This document shows positions 6,947 through 18,606 of a DNA stretch of 64,000 nucleotides, in pieces (within the stretch, counting starts at the first letter, position 1; the number at the start of each line of letters is the position of its first letter). Both the position numbers and the translations under genes were made by a program. This DNA is from Stutzerimonas stutzeri (lineage in GTDB: Bacteria; Pseudomonadota; Gammaproteobacteria; Pseudomonadales; Pseudomonadaceae). The DNA lies in NCBI RefSeq assembly GCF_009789555.1, contig NZ_CP046902.1:3488001-3552000 (forward strand). The letters run 5' to 3'. The notes under the pieces were generated by a model, which was not told the origin of the DNA, did no database searches, and saw only the letters and a list, made by a program, of their open reading frames with translations.

Positions 6947-7963
6947 TCAGGCCTCCAGCTCGATGTTTTCGATGAGGCAGCCGAGGCCGTAGTCCTCGAC
7001 GACGTAATCATCGTTGCTGGACTCGAAGTTCTCGATGCGGTTCTTGCTCGGATTCTCCTGGACGTGACGGCGGCGACCACCGGTCTGCCAGTAGATGGCC
7101 AGATTTTCCAGGCTTGTGATCAGCATGGCGCTATCCGGCACGTAGGGCACTTCGACCGGCTGCTTACCGCCCATGCGCTTCTGGGAAATGATCATGTCGG
7201 TGGCCAGCTTCTCGGAAGCGGGCTGTTCCTTGTTGATCAGTGGGAAGTATTTGTCGTGGACCAGGTTGCTGCCGAGGATGACGACGATGCCGGGGTCCTT
7301 GCGATGCCACGGGTCAATCAGGTTGGCGATAGCATCGAAGACCAAGGCGTCGAGGTTGTTGTAGTCGGCGAGTTCACTGGTGCCGATGACGATCTTGCCG
7401 GCAGTTTTTCCGTCCTTCAGGACGCGGGCCGCTGCATTGGTGCGGTATTTCTGCAGCCAGCCGATGTTGACGTCCTGCAACAGCGGGTTAGCGCCGCGGT
7501 CAGTAGTTGCGGCCGCGCTGGTACCGTTGAAGCCGATCATGATCCGGTCAAGCGCCTGGCGCTTGAGGATGGCGTCGCGCAGACGGCTTTGGAAATCAGG
7601 AAACTTTGCCCAGGCGTCGAGCTGGGCATAGCGCACGGCGGTATCGAAGTCCGTCTGGCGGCACTCGTAGCCGTCCTTGGTCAGGTCGGAAACGTCGCGC
7701 GGCACACGCACGCCCGCGCCGGTGGTGTCAGTGCGACCGGCAATGGTGCTGCTGACTCCAAGGCCGACTTTCTCACCCTTGAGCTCGTCGACACCGATCA
7801 TGCCGATGCGGCTCAGGAATTCGCTGGATTCCTGCATGCGGGTTTCCAGCCTCTGCTGGACAGTGGGGTCGACGGCAAAGGTTTTGGTTGCGTCGGATAC
7901 GCCGCTGAGCTTGGCGAGCTGGCTCAGGTAGGCGTCGAAGTGGTGGCGGGTATCGTTGCGCAT
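6947..7963 (-). CDS. N: Major capsid protein N (gpN-like)
   Basis: A 338-residue protein of the P2 gpN family, the icosahedral shell subunit that is trimmed during maturation. The start MRNDTRHHFDAYLSQLAKLSGV and the RTDTTGAGVRVPRDVSDL, CRQTDFDTAVRYAQLDAWAKF and KDPGIVVILGSNLVHDKYFPLIN segments are typical. The final residues (VEDYGLGCLIENIEL) match the family's C-terminus. Gene order O-N-M is that of P2 and the length is close to P2 gpN (357 residues). Confidence 0.95.
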   Translation of the reverse strand: MRNDTRHHFDAYLSQLAKLSGVSDATKTFAVDPTVQQRLETRMQESSEFLSRIGMIGVDELKGEKVGLGVSSTIAGRTDTTGAGVRVPRDVSDLTKDGYECRQTDFDTAVRYAQLDAWAKFPDFQSRLRDAILKRQALDRIMIGFNGTSAAATTDRGANPLLQDVNIGWLQKYRTNAAARVLKDGKTAGKIVIGTSELADYNNLDALVFDAIANLIDPWHRKDPGIVVILGSNLVHDKYFPLINKEQPASEKLATDMIISQKRMGGKQPVEVPYVPDSAMLITSLENLAIYWQTGGRRRHVQENPSKNRIENFESSNDDYVVEDYGLGCLIENIELEA

Positions 7964-8006
7964 TGGATTCTCCGGTATTCGTGGCTATGGCGTGACCGTC
8001 AGTCGA

Positions 8007-8825
8007 TCAGCAGTCAGTAAGTGCAGCGGGGTCGCCGCCGCCAACCGGCGGGCGCTTGAACTGTTTGGGGTCGGGGGTTTTCTCGAGCTGCTCTTTGAGC
8101 GCCTGTAGGTCGCTGGTCAGCGTGCTGAACTTGGCCTCCAGTCCTTTCCGTGCTGACTGCTCAGCTGAAAGCGCTTCGGCCTGGTCTGCTGAGTGCTTGG
8201 CAATGGCTTCGAGGGTTTCGGCCAGTTCGCTGAACTGCTCCTCGTTCTGCTTGCCCTTACCGAGCAGCTCGCTGACCTTCTTGAACAGCCCGGCAACTTT
8301 GGATGGGGTGTCGTCAACTTCCTCGAACGTCAACTCAGCCTCTTCCGCAGCAGAGAACAAATTCTCTTTGTCCTGCTTGCGGCTAGTCAGCGTGCCGTGC
8401 TGCGCGCTGAACTCCAGCGCTTCGGTGCCCAGGCTCGCCGGGCTGTCGGTGACGGCCAGTCCGACCAGATAGGCCTTACCGGTGTCGGAAAACTTGGGCT
8501 GGATCTCCATGGAGGTGTAAATCTTCTGGCCCTTCTTGTTCAGGGCCTGCAGCGCCTCGTTGGGCTGAATCTGTGCGAACAGGGCGAGTTTCTTTTCGCC
8601 ACCAACTTCGACCTCGTCGACCTTCAGCGCGAGCACGTCGCCATAGGCGCCGAACTGCGAATCAGGCGACAGGCCTTTGATGTGCTCGACGTTGATGCGA
8701 GCGCCGTAGGTGTCGCGGTTGTAACTGGCGGCCATTTCTTCGAGCCAGCTGCGTTCGATCTTGCGGCCGTCGGTGGTCGCGCCTTCGACGCCGATGCGGA
8801 ACCAACGGGAGCGGAATTTCTTCAT
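8007..8825 (-). CDS. O: Capsid scaffolding protein and serine protease O (gpO-like)
   Basis: A 272-residue P2 gpO-type protein that scaffolds the procapsid and cleaves itself, N and Q. The N-terminal half (KKFRSRWFRIGVEGATTDGRKIERSWL; NRDTYGARINVEHIKGL; FAQIQPNEAL; GLAVTDSPASLGTEAL) carries the family's herpes-protease-like domain, with candidate catalytic Asp/His and the Ser of the TDSPAS segment. The C-terminal half (about 150-250) is Glu/Ala/Gln-rich and should be the helical scaffold. It is transcribed divergently from terminase P across a 135-base gap. Confidence 0.92.
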   Translation of the reverse strand: MKKFRSRWFRIGVEGATTDGRKIERSWLEEMAASYNRDTYGARINVEHIKGLSPDSQFGAYGDVLALKVDEVEVGGEKKLALFAQIQPNEALQALNKKGQKIYTSMEIQPKFSDTGKAYLVGLAVTDSPASLGTEALEFSAQHGTLTSRKQDKENLFSAAEEAELTFEEVDDTPSKVAGLFKKVSELLGKGKQNEEQFSELAETLEAIAKHSADQAEALSAEQSARKGLEAKFSTLTSDLQALKEQLEKTPDPKQFKRPPVGGGDPAALTDC

Positions 8826-8981
8826 GGGGGCATGTCCTCAGGCTGGCCGCAGCGGGCGGCGTTAGCGTTGAGGGCATGGTCGGCAGCGGGCGGTGCGCGG
8901 GCAATCGCCCCGCTGTGTATGCGCGGCAGGTACAGGGCGCGGCGCTAACGGGCCTCACGCGTGCGCGACACCATCTGCGCC

Positions 8982-10745
8982 ATGAACGCAGCCACCGAAC
9001 TCCCCGCCCAACGTGATAACCGCCGCCAGGCCAAGTTTTTGTACTGGACGGGTTGGCGCATCACCGATATCGCCGACTACCTGGACGAGAAGGAAAAGAC
9101 CGTCCACAGCTGGAAGACCCGGGATGAATGGGACCGGGCCGACAACGTCGAACGCATCGGCGGCGCGCTGGAAGCCCGATTGGTTCAGCTGATCCTGAAG
9201 GACGGCAAGACCGGCGGCGACTTCAAGGAAATTGACCTGCTGCACCGTCAGCTGGAGCGGCAGTCTCGCATTCAGCGGTACCAGAGCGGCGGTACCGAAA
9301 CGGACCTCAACCCGAACCTGGCCAAGCGCAACGAGGGGCCGAAGGCAGCGCCTAAACGTAACGAGTTCAGTGAAGAGCAAATCGAAACGCTCGAGGAAGC
9401 GTTCAGAGATGGGTGTTTCGATTACCAGTTGGACTGGTACCGCGCGGGTAATCAGCGGACCAGGATGCTTCTCAAGTCTCGGCAGATCGGAGCGACCTAT
9501 TATTTCGCTCGCGAGGCGCTAATCGATGCGATCACCACTGGCCGAAACCAAATTTTCCTTTCTGCCAGCAAAGCCCAAGCCCACCAATTCAAGACCTACA
9601 TGCAGGCTTTCGTTAACGAAGTCTTGGGCGTCAAGCTTTCCGGCGATCCCATCGTGCTTTGGAACAATGCGGAGCTGCACTTTCTAGGAACCAACTACCG
9701 CACCGCGCAGGGCCGTAGCGGCAACTTCTACTTCGACGAATTTTTCTGGGTACACAAATTCAAGGAGATCAACAAGGTCGCCTCTGGTATGGCCTTGCAT
9801 AAGAAGTGGCGGAAAACCTACTTCAGTACACCCAGCTCTATGGCTCACGAGGCATACAGCTATTGGACCGGGGAGCGCCGCAACAAGAAGCTGCCCAAAA
9901 GCCAGCAAGTCACGATCGATGTCAGTCACGAAACCCTTCATGGGGGCCGATTGTGCGAGGACCGTGTCTGGCGCCAGATCGTCACGATCATGGATGCCGA
10001 ATCCAGAGGCTGTGACCTTTTCGACCTGGACGAACTTCGTGAAGAGTACGACGCAGAGGCCTTTCAGAACCTGCTGATGTGCCAGTTCGTCGATGACGGC
10101 GCGAGCATCTTCCCGCTGAACATGCTGCAGCCCTGCATGGTGGACAGCTGGATCGAGTGGAACGAGGACTACAAGCCGTTCGCCGATCGGCCCTTCGGTG
10201 ACCGCCAGGTGTGGGTGGGTTACGACCCGGCCGAAACCGGTGACAGCGCCGGCCTGATCGTGGTTGCGCCGCCGTTGGTACCGGGCGGCAAGTTCCGCGT
10301 GCTCGAGCGTCATCAGTTCCGCGGGATGGACTTCGCCGCCCAGGCCGAGGCGATCCGCCGGGTGACGCTTCGCTATTGGGTGACGTATATCGGCATCGAC
10401 ATGACCGGCATGGGTTCGGGCGTGGCGCAGTTGGTGAAGCAGTTCTTCCCGAACCTGACCACCTTCAGCTACTCGCCAGAGGTGAAAACCCGCCTGGTGC
10501 TGAAGGCTTACGACGTGATCCACAAGGGCCGGCTGGAATTCGACGCCGGCTGGACGGACCTCGCCTCCTCGCTGATGGCGATCCGCAAGACCACCACGGC
10601 GAGCGGCCGGCAGATGACCTACACCGCTGGCCGCACCGACGACACCGGCCATGCCGATCTGGCGTGGGCGCTGTTCCATGCCCTGCACAACGAGCCGCTC
10701 GAGGGCATGACCGCCCAGAACACCAGCTTTATGGAGATCTACTGA
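8982..10745 (+). CDS. P: Terminase large (ATPase) subunit P (gpP-like)
   Basis: An ATP-driven packaging motor of 587 residues from the ATG at 8982 (594 from a GTG at 8961; no good ribosome binding site distinguishes them). An N-terminal helix-turn-helix-like region (YWTGWRITDIADYLDEKEKTVHSW) is followed by the ATPase: Walker A variant LKSRQIGATYYFARE near residue 165, Walker B NFYFDEFFW near 250. A C-terminal nuclease-like domain has GYDPAETGDSAG and GIDMTGMGSGVAQL. It is transcribed with the portal gene, whose ATG overlaps the stop codon (TGATG). Confidence 0.94.
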   Translation: MNAATELPAQRDNRRQAKFLYWTGWRITDIADYLDEKEKTVHSWKTRDEWDRADNVERIGGALEARLVQLILKDGKTGGDFKEIDLLHRQLERQSRIQRYQSGGTETDLNPNLAKRNEGPKAAPKRNEFSEEQIETLEEAFRDGCFDYQLDWYRAGNQRTRMLLKSRQIGATYYFAREALIDAITTGRNQIFLSASKAQAHQFKTYMQAFVNEVLGVKLSGDPIVLWNNAELHFLGTNYRTAQGRSGNFYFDEFFWVHKFKEINKVASGMALHKKWRKTYFSTPSSMAHEAYSYWTGERRNKKLPKSQQVTIDVSHETLHGGRLCEDRVWRQIVTIMDAESRGCDLFDLDELREEYDAEAFQNLLMCQFVDDGASIFPLNMLQPCMVDSWIEWNEDYKPFADRPFGDRQVWVGYDPAETGDSAGLIVVAPPLVPGGKFRVLERHQFRGMDFAAQAEAIRRVTLRYWVTYIGIDMTGMGSGVAQLVKQFFPNLTTFSYSPEVKTRLVLKAYDVIHKGRLEFDAGWTDLASSLMAIRKTTTASGRQMTYTAGRTDDTGHADLAWALFHALHNEPLEGMTAQNTSFMEIY

Positions 10746-11737
10746 TGACCACCGACATTGCCGCCGCACCCGCCCCAGGTATCGAGGCCTTCACGTTCGG
10801 CGACCCGATGCCGGTGCTCGACGGACGCGAGCTCCTGGACTATCTCGAATGCTGGCTTAACGGGCGTTGGTACGAACCGCCGCTGTCACTGGATGGGCTG
10901 GCGAAGTCGACCAGGGCGAGCGTGTTCCTGCAGAGCGGGCTGAACTTCAAGCGCAACATGCTCGAGCGGACGTTCATTCCGCACAAGCTGCTGAGCCGGC
11001 AAGCGTTCGGCCAGTTCGCCCTGGACTGGCTGTGGTGTGGCAATGCGTACCTGGAACGACGCCAGAACATGCTGGGCCAGGCGCTGAGCCTGCAGCCGAC
11101 GCTGGCCAAGTACATGCGCCGCGGCGCCAATCTGGAAACCTACTACCAGGTGCGCGGGTGGAAGGATGAACACCAATTCGCCGCCGGCACCATCTGCCAC
11201 TTGCGCGAGGCGGATATCAACCAGGAGGTGTACGGGTTGCCGGAATGGTTGTCCGCGCTGCAGAGCGCGCTGCTCAACGAGTCGGCCACCCTCTTCCGGC
11301 GCCGGTATTACCAGAACGGGTCGCATGCCGGCTTCATCATGTACATGACCGACGCGGCGCAGAAGGAAGAAGACGTCGACGCCCTGCGCACTGCGCTCAA
11401 ATCAGCCAAGGGGCCGGGCAACTTCCGCAACCTGTTCATGTACGCACCGGGTGGAAAGAAGGACGGCATCCAGCTGCTGCCGGTGAGCGAAGTGGCGGCG
11501 AAGGACGAGTTCGGTTCGATCAAGAACATCAGCCGCGACGATCTACTCGCCGCGCTGCGCATCCCGCCCCAGCTGATGGGTATCGTGCCGCAGAACGCTG
11601 GGGGGTTCGGCTCGCTGCGCGAGGCCGCCGAGGTCTGGGCGGTCAACGAACTTGAGCCGATCCAGGCAAGGCTGGCTCAGGTGAATGAGTGGGTTGGGGA
11701 AGAGGTGGTGCGGTTCAGGGAACTTCATCAGGCTTGA
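10745..11737 (+). CDS. Q: Portal protein Q (gpQ-like, PBSX family)
   Basis: A 330-residue portal protein of the P2 gpQ family, forming the dodecameric DNA entry channel of the capsid. Diagnostic segments are FTFGDPMPVLDGRELLDYLE at the start, SRQAFGQFALDWLWCGNAYLE near 80-100, and ISRDDLLAALRIPPQLMGIVPQN near 260-280, followed by EAAEVWAVNELEPIQARLAQVNEW. Its 3' end overlaps by 23 bases the 3' end of the convergent AbiJ-like gene, so the cargo gene was inserted tightly against it. Confidence 0.94.
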   Translation: MTTDIAAAPAPGIEAFTFGDPMPVLDGRELLDYLECWLNGRWYEPPLSLDGLAKSTRASVFLQSGLNFKRNMLERTFIPHKLLSRQAFGQFALDWLWCGNAYLERRQNMLGQALSLQPTLAKYMRRGANLETYYQVRGWKDEHQFAAGTICHLREADINQEVYGLPEWLSALQSALLNESATLFRRRYYQNGSHAGFIMYMTDAAQKEEDVDALRTALKSAKGPGNFRNLFMYAPGGKKDGIQLLPVSEVAAKDEFGSIKNISRDDLLAALRIPPQLMGIVPQNAGGFGSLREAAEVWAVNELEPIQARLAQVNEWVGEEVVRFRELHQA

Positions 11738-12626
11738 CCTTGTTCCGCTTGACTTCGAGCGTGTACCGAATGAAAGCCGCACTTAGATGCAACGCTAGTT
11801 CGGCGTCTAGCGCGTGAGCTCTAGACGGTACGCGAGCCCCGTGCCGAACCGCTGGCTCATCGTTGCAGTAGTCGTAAAACTTCTCAAACACTGAGATCAA
11901 GCGGGGCGGATAATGGCCTTCAGATTTCATCTGAGCCAGGGCTTTGCCTAGTGTCGAAGCCTTCGGATAAAGCACCCTGCACACGCTCTCAAGTGCGCTT
12001 ATCGACTCTTTGATAGAGTTTTCGGTGTCCTTGCTAGTACCAAGGATGTACTGCTTGGCTTTCAAATAATGCACACGAGCTGGTTGAAACTCGTCTTTCA
12101 ACTGGCTTACCGCCGCGTCTATTCTTTCCGAAAGATCCTTGGGAAGGGCCATTTCAAAGCTACCGGTAGAATTTAGCCGCCACGCTACTAGATGCTTTTC
12201 AAACAGCCGATTCACCTTCGCTTGGTAAGCGGGATACTTAAAAACTTCGAACGAACTTGCGAAATCAATGGACTCATAGTTCGACTCAGCTAGCCGGAGC
12301 TGCTCACCAATCAGCTCGACGCAATCGTAAAACTGCCACCACTCAGCGGTATTTAGCGAAAACCGCAGCCCTTCCCAGCATGTCCAAGAATCCCAGTCGC
12401 TATCGTCCATTCTTCGGCGAACGATGAAGCACAGCCGCTCATTCAGCTCCTTCATTCCCAACGGCCGAAGCTCATCATTCTTGATACGCGAGTCTTGGTC
12501 GACGTAGACCAGTTTCTGAAGTACGTCTAAAGCGAACTCCTCCCGTAACCAGTCGGGCGCATCCTCAACGATCTGCTCTCCGCTCTTACGTGCGGGGTCG
12601 TAGCCATACCGGTGCGAAAACCTCAT
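11715..12626 (-). CDS. AbiJ-like protein: AbiJ N-terminal domain 4 plus C-terminal HEPN-like domain
   Basis: A 303-residue protein. The start MRFSHRYGYDP, ELNERLCFIVRRRM near residue 65 and WWQFYDCVELIGEQLR near 95-112 resemble the AbiJ_NTD4 domain. The C-terminal third (SIKESISALESVCRVL about 205-222, STLGKALAQM, then VRHG near 260-263) resembles the HEPN-type C-terminus of AbiJ proteins, an abortive-infection family. The ATG at 12626 has an AAGGAT site six bases upstream. The gene is visibly more AT-rich than the flanking phage genes and lies convergent to Q at the phage end where phiCTX carries its cytotoxin. I infer accessory cargo, probably phage defence. The molecular target is unknown. 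Confidence 0.7.
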   Translation of the reverse strand: MRFSHRYGYDPARKSGEQIVEDAPDWLREEFALDVLQKLVYVDQDSRIKNDELRPLGMKELNERLCFIVRRRMDDSDWDSWTCWEGLRFSLNTAEWWQFYDCVELIGEQLRLAESNYESIDFASSFEVFKYPAYQAKVNRLFEKHLVAWRLNSTGSFEMALPKDLSERIDAAVSQLKDEFQPARVHYLKAKQYILGTSKDTENSIKESISALESVCRVLYPKASTLGKALAQMKSEGHYPPRLISVFEKFYDYCNDEPAVRHGARVPSRAHALDAELALHLSAAFIRYTLEVKRNKVKPDEVP

Positions 12627-12629
12627 CAC

Positions 12630-13287
12630 GATCCATCCTTGTCAAAGAACGCCGATTCTGTATCGAAGCGCGGCGTCGAAGCCACCCCGGCGCGCGCCGT
12701 TGTCCCCCCACCACACCTGCGGGCTTTAGGTGGCTTTTTTTCTGCACACCTGCAGCACGCCACTGCCGGCCCACTGCGACGGCTGGCGAGACGATCACGG
12801 CGTAATGAATACCTGCGGAACCCTGCAAGGGTACCCCTCTCAGGCAGGCCCTTAGAGGCCAGAATTCTGAAGCGATTTTGCAAACAGGTAATTTTGGTAA
12901 GGCGCCCGTCTGAAAAGGCTAGAGGCCACGTATTTTCTGGGCTTGACCAATTACCTCGAAAGGTAATTTTAGGTAAGGGAAAAGGTAATTTTTTTGCAAG
13001 TGCTTGAATTTAAAGGGATTCAGTTTTCAATCACATAACCAGTACTAGAGGTAAGTCGCTTACCTATTTATTACCCTATTATTACCTTTAACAACATATC
13101 CTATGGAACTGAAAAACAAGGTGTTTTTGCAAATCAGAAACACACCTTACCAAAATTACCCGTTTTCGATGAGTCAACCAAAATCGCGGGATTCGCCCGG
13201 GCGGGGTTGTTTCGGTCTGCCGTCTCTCTTTCCATGGGAACGCACTGGGAACAAACACCCACACCTTCACGCTGCCCCAGAAACGCG
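12630..13287. other. Non-coding prophage end, probable cos and attachment region
   Basis: No convincing gene in 658 bases. The first part is GC-rich and holds a perfect 12-base palindrome CGGCGCGCGCCG (12688-12699), followed by a weak hairpin and T-run near 12715-12735; in P2-like phages cos lies next to Q, so this is a candidate cos region. From 12887 on the DNA becomes AT-rich and repeat-laden (see the repeat entry). The segment 13190-13287 shows nothing I recognise. Assignment rests on position and composition. Confidence 0.45.
12887..13160. repeat. Cluster of GGTAA/TTACC repeats in direct and inverted orientation
   Basis: A 16-base arm GGTAATTTTGGTAAGG at 12887-12902 recurs as its exact inverse at 13145-13160. 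Between them are AATTACC (12949-12955) facing GGTAATT (12962-12968), GGTAAGG (12972-12978), GGTAATT (12984-12990), the palindrome GGTAAGTCGCTTACC (13050-13064) and further TTACC copies near 13071 and 13082. This density is far above chance and suggests sites for one protein, most likely integrase arm sites or an excisionase/repressor, since it lies at the prophage-host junction. Confidence 0.75.
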
Positions 13288-13310
13288 AAAGCCCCGGAAT
13301 CCGGGGCTTT
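13288..13310 (-). terminator. Rho-independent terminator of the tRNA cluster
   Basis: AAAGCCCCGG and its exact complement CCGGGGCTTT pair across a three-base loop. On the minus strand the stem follows the CCA end of the leucine tRNA by 12 bases, so it should end the tRNA transcript. Confidence 0.75.
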
Positions 13311-13322
13311 CAGCTTCTTACA

Positions 13323-13407
13323 TGGTGCGGACGGAGAGACTCGAACTCTCACACCTTGCGGCGCCAGAACCTAAATCTGGTGTGTCTACCAATTTCACCA
13401 CGTCCGC
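13323..13407 (-). tRNA. tRNA-Leu (anticodon TAG)
   Basis: An 85-base class II tRNA. The acceptor arms GCGGACG and CGTCCGC pair fully, the D arm reads GTGAAATTGGTAGACAC, the anticodon loop contains TAG, a long variable arm (GCGCCGCAAGGTGT) is present, the T loop has TTCGAGT, and CCA is encoded. It is last in the Arg-His-Leu cluster and its 3' end faces the prophage. Confidence 0.96.
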
Positions 13408-13453
13408 TTGTTGCCAAACGAAAACGCCAGGCAATGCCTGGCGCTTCAGAATA

Positions 13454-13530
13454 TGGGGTGGACGATGGGGTTCGAACCCACGACCGCAGGAGCCACAATC
13501 CTGTGCTCTACCAACTGAGCTACGCCCACC
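13454..13530 (-). tRNA. tRNA-His (anticodon GTG)
   Basis: A 77-base tRNA including the extra 5' G (G-1) special to histidine tRNA opposite C73. The anticodon stem CAGGA/TCCTG encloses TTGTGGC with GTG. T loop TTCGAAC and an encoded CCA are present. It is 46 bases downstream (3') of... the leucine gene in map order, and is transcribed before it. Confidence 0.96.
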
Positions 13531-13574
13531 ATATTGCATGTTGCATGTTGCATTGCTTGTGCCAGAGCCCGAAA

Positions 13575-13651
13575 TGGCGCACCCGGCAGGACTCGAACCT
13601 GCGACCATCCGCTTAGAAGGCGGATGCTCTATCCAGCTGAGCTACGGGCGC
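13575..13651 (-). tRNA. tRNA-Arg (anticodon TCT)
   Basis: A 77-base tRNA: acceptor GCGCCCG pairs with its 3' partner (one G-T pair), D arm GCTCAGCTGGATAGAGC, anticodon stem TCCGC/GCGGA around CTTCTAA with TCT, T loop TTCGAGT, CCA encoded. It is first in the minus-strand tRNA cluster. The 271 bases up to folD hold no gene and should contain the tRNA promoter and the folD promoter, neither clear enough to mark. Confidence 0.96.
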
Positions 13652-13922
13652 TTTTATCTGCAACCTATCCGAGCGCAGACTTCAAGCTTCAGCCATTGAA
13701 GACCTGGGCCTTCAAAAGCCGTCTTACCCAGCAGCAAGCTGTGCTCGACAAGCGGGGCGAATCTTAATGGCCTGCCTGCATGTCGTCAACAGCAATACCG
13801 AAAAAAAATCAGTCTGGTAAAGGAGTTACAGGAATCGATGACCGCATTGCCTTTGCCGGACGATGCCACCGTGCGAGAATGCGCCTCCTTTTTCAATCCT
13901 TCTCGATGGTTAATCAAGCGTC

Positions 13923-14777
13923 ATGACCGCAAAACTGATCGACGGTAAAAAGATCGCTGCCAATATCCGCCAACAGATTGCCGGCAGAGTGTCCGAGCGC
14001 TCCCAGCAGGGCCTCAGGGTTCCCGGCCTGGCAGTGATCCTCGTGGGCACCGATCCGGCCTCTCAAGTCTATGTGGCCCACAAGCGCAAGGATTGCGAGG
14101 AAGTAGGATTCAAGTCCACCGCCCATGACCTTCCGGCGACGACCAGCCAGACGGAGCTGCTGGCACTGATCGATCAGCTCAATGATGATCCGCTTATCGA
14201 TGGCATTCTCGTCCAGCTGCCCTTGCCCAGGCACCTGGACGCCTCCCAGTTGCTCGAACGCATTCGCCCGGACAAGGACGTCGATGGCTTCCACCCATAC
14301 AACATCGGCCGACTCGCTCAGCGTATGCCCCTGCTCCGTCCATGCACGCCCAAGGGCATCATGGCGCTGCTCGAAAGCACTGGCGTCGACTTGCACGGGC
14401 TCAATGCGGTGGTCGTAGGCGCGTCCAACATCGTGGGTCGCCCCATGGCGCTGGAACTGCTGCTGGCAGGCTGCACCACCACCGTCACCCACCGGTTTAC
14501 CCATGACCTGGCCGAGCACGTCAAGCGCGCCGACCTCATCGTGGTGGCCACGGGTATCACCGGACTGGTGAAGGGCGAGTGGATCAAGGAAGGCGCCATC
14601 GTCATAGACGTCGGTATCAACAGGCAGGCCGACGGCAAGCTGGTCGGCGATGTCGAGTTCGAAGTGGCGGCACAACGGGCGAGCTGGATCACCCCGGTGC
14701 CGGGCGGTGTAGGCCCGATGACCCGCGCCTGCCTGCTGGAAAACACCTTGCACGCGGCCGAGCATTTGCATGGCTGA
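13923..14777 (+). CDS. folD: Methylenetetrahydrofolate dehydrogenase/cyclohydrolase FolD
   Basis: A 284-residue bifunctional enzyme that interconverts 5,10-methylene-, methenyl- and 10-formyl-tetrahydrofolate in the cytosol, using NADP. Family motifs are VGTDPASQVYVAHKRKDCEEVGF near residues 40-62 with the catalytic Lys of the YVxxKxK segment, DGILVQLPLP near 98-107, VVGASNIVGRP near 163-173 for the nucleotide, and PVPGGVGPMTRACLLENT near 257-274. Full length. It lies divergent to the tRNA cluster, as in related pseudomonads. Confidence 0.97.
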   Translation: MTAKLIDGKKIAANIRQQIAGRVSERSQQGLRVPGLAVILVGTDPASQVYVAHKRKDCEEVGFKSTAHDLPATTSQTELLALIDQLNDDPLIDGILVQLPLPRHLDASQLLERIRPDKDVDGFHPYNIGRLAQRMPLLRPCTPKGIMALLESTGVDLHGLNAVVVGASNIVGRPMALELLLAGCTTTVTHRFTHDLAEHVKRADLIVVATGITGLVKGEWIKEGAIVIDVGINRQADGKLVGDVEFEVAAQRASWITPVPGGVGPMTRACLLENTLHAAEHLHG

Positions 14778-14810
14778 GCGCGCGGGCGTTTGAGTCTGCG
14801 AGGCAAAACA

Positions 14811-14834
14811 ACGGCACCCGAGGGTGCCGTTTTT
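14811..14834. terminator. Terminator between folD and the importer operon
   Basis: ACGGCACCC and GGGTGCCGT pair across a two-base loop and are followed by TTTTT on the plus strand; on the minus strand the stem is followed by TTGTTTT. It sits between the convergent folD and glpV-like genes and can serve both. Confidence 0.85.
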
Positions 14835-14861
14835 CGTTGCGAGTGCGCGGCGCACCCTGCC

Positions 14862-16601
<1,740 letters not shown>

Positions 16602-16644
16602 AAACACCTCCTTTGGGTTACTCGGAGGGATGAACCCGGTAGGC

Positions 16645-16917
16645 TCACCCCCAGCGCATCACTGCAAACAACCAGACGAGAGACAGCGCGGACGCTATCC
16701 AGATGCTCCAGTCGGTCAGCCCTATCAGCAGCAGATGCCAATAAGCGCTGCCCAGCAGTCCAATGAACAGGCGATCGCCACGGGTGGTGACGATAGGCAG
16801 CACGCCTCGACGTGGCACGCAGGGACGTTTCAACTCCCAGACGCTCATGAATGCCAGCATCAGGCCGATCGCCGCGAAGAACACCGCCGTTGGCAGGGTC
16901 CAGGCCATCCAGTTCAT
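16645..16917 (-). CDS. DUF2160 small membrane protein of the glycerol importer (GlpU-like)
   Basis: A 90-residue protein with hydrophobic segments near residues 7-25, 50-68 and 70-87, so probably three membrane passes. It matches the DUF2160 family, found almost only in glycerol-type ABC importer operons between the permease and binding-protein genes. A clear AGGAGAC ribosome site precedes the ATG. In rhizobial clusters the equivalent gene is glpU. Its molecular role is not established; by position it is an accessory subunit of the transporter. Confidence 0.75.
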   Translation of the reverse strand: MNWMAWTLPTAVFFAAIGLMLAFMSVWELKRPCVPRRGVLPIVTTRGDRLFIGLLGSAYWHLLLIGLTDWSIWIASALSLVWLFAVMRWG

Positions 16918-16927
16918 AGGCTGTCTC

Positions 16928-17728
<801 letters not shown>

Positions 17729-17742
17729 CGGCGCCCTCCTCG

Positions 17743-18602
<860 letters not shown>

Positions 18603-18606
<4 letters not shown>

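Larger units (their letters stand above)
1..13287. mobile_element. P2/phiCTX-like prophage, structural half (continues past position 1)
   Basis: A contiguous block of P2-type morphogenesis genes in the family order Q, P, O, N, M, L, X, holin, endolysin, spanins, R, S, V, W, J, I. O through I are on the minus strand, P and Q on the plus strand. Many neighbours overlap by four bases (stop TGA inside start ATG), which is typical of phage late operons. The fibre, sheath, tube, tape measure, integrase and replication genes would lie before position 1. The right edge is placed at the terminator that follows the tRNA cluster, but the exact attachment core cannot be read here because the other prophage end is missing. 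The host side is a tRNA cluster, the usual target of this phage group. Prophage identity is secure; the right boundary is uncertain by a few hundred bases. Confidence 0.9.

Noticed and set aside
5745..6992. A 415-codon plus-strand frame over phage genes L and M
   Set aside because: L and M are recognisable on the minus strand; the other frame is low-complexity and unconserved in style.
8916..8934. TGT...ACA dyad between O and P as an Ogr-type late promoter site
   Set aside because: Spacing is 13 bases rather than the 12 of the P2 Ogr site, and no promoter context supports it.
13103..13699. Open frames running through 13100-13700
   Set aside because: They cross three clear tRNA genes and a terminator, so they are not coding.
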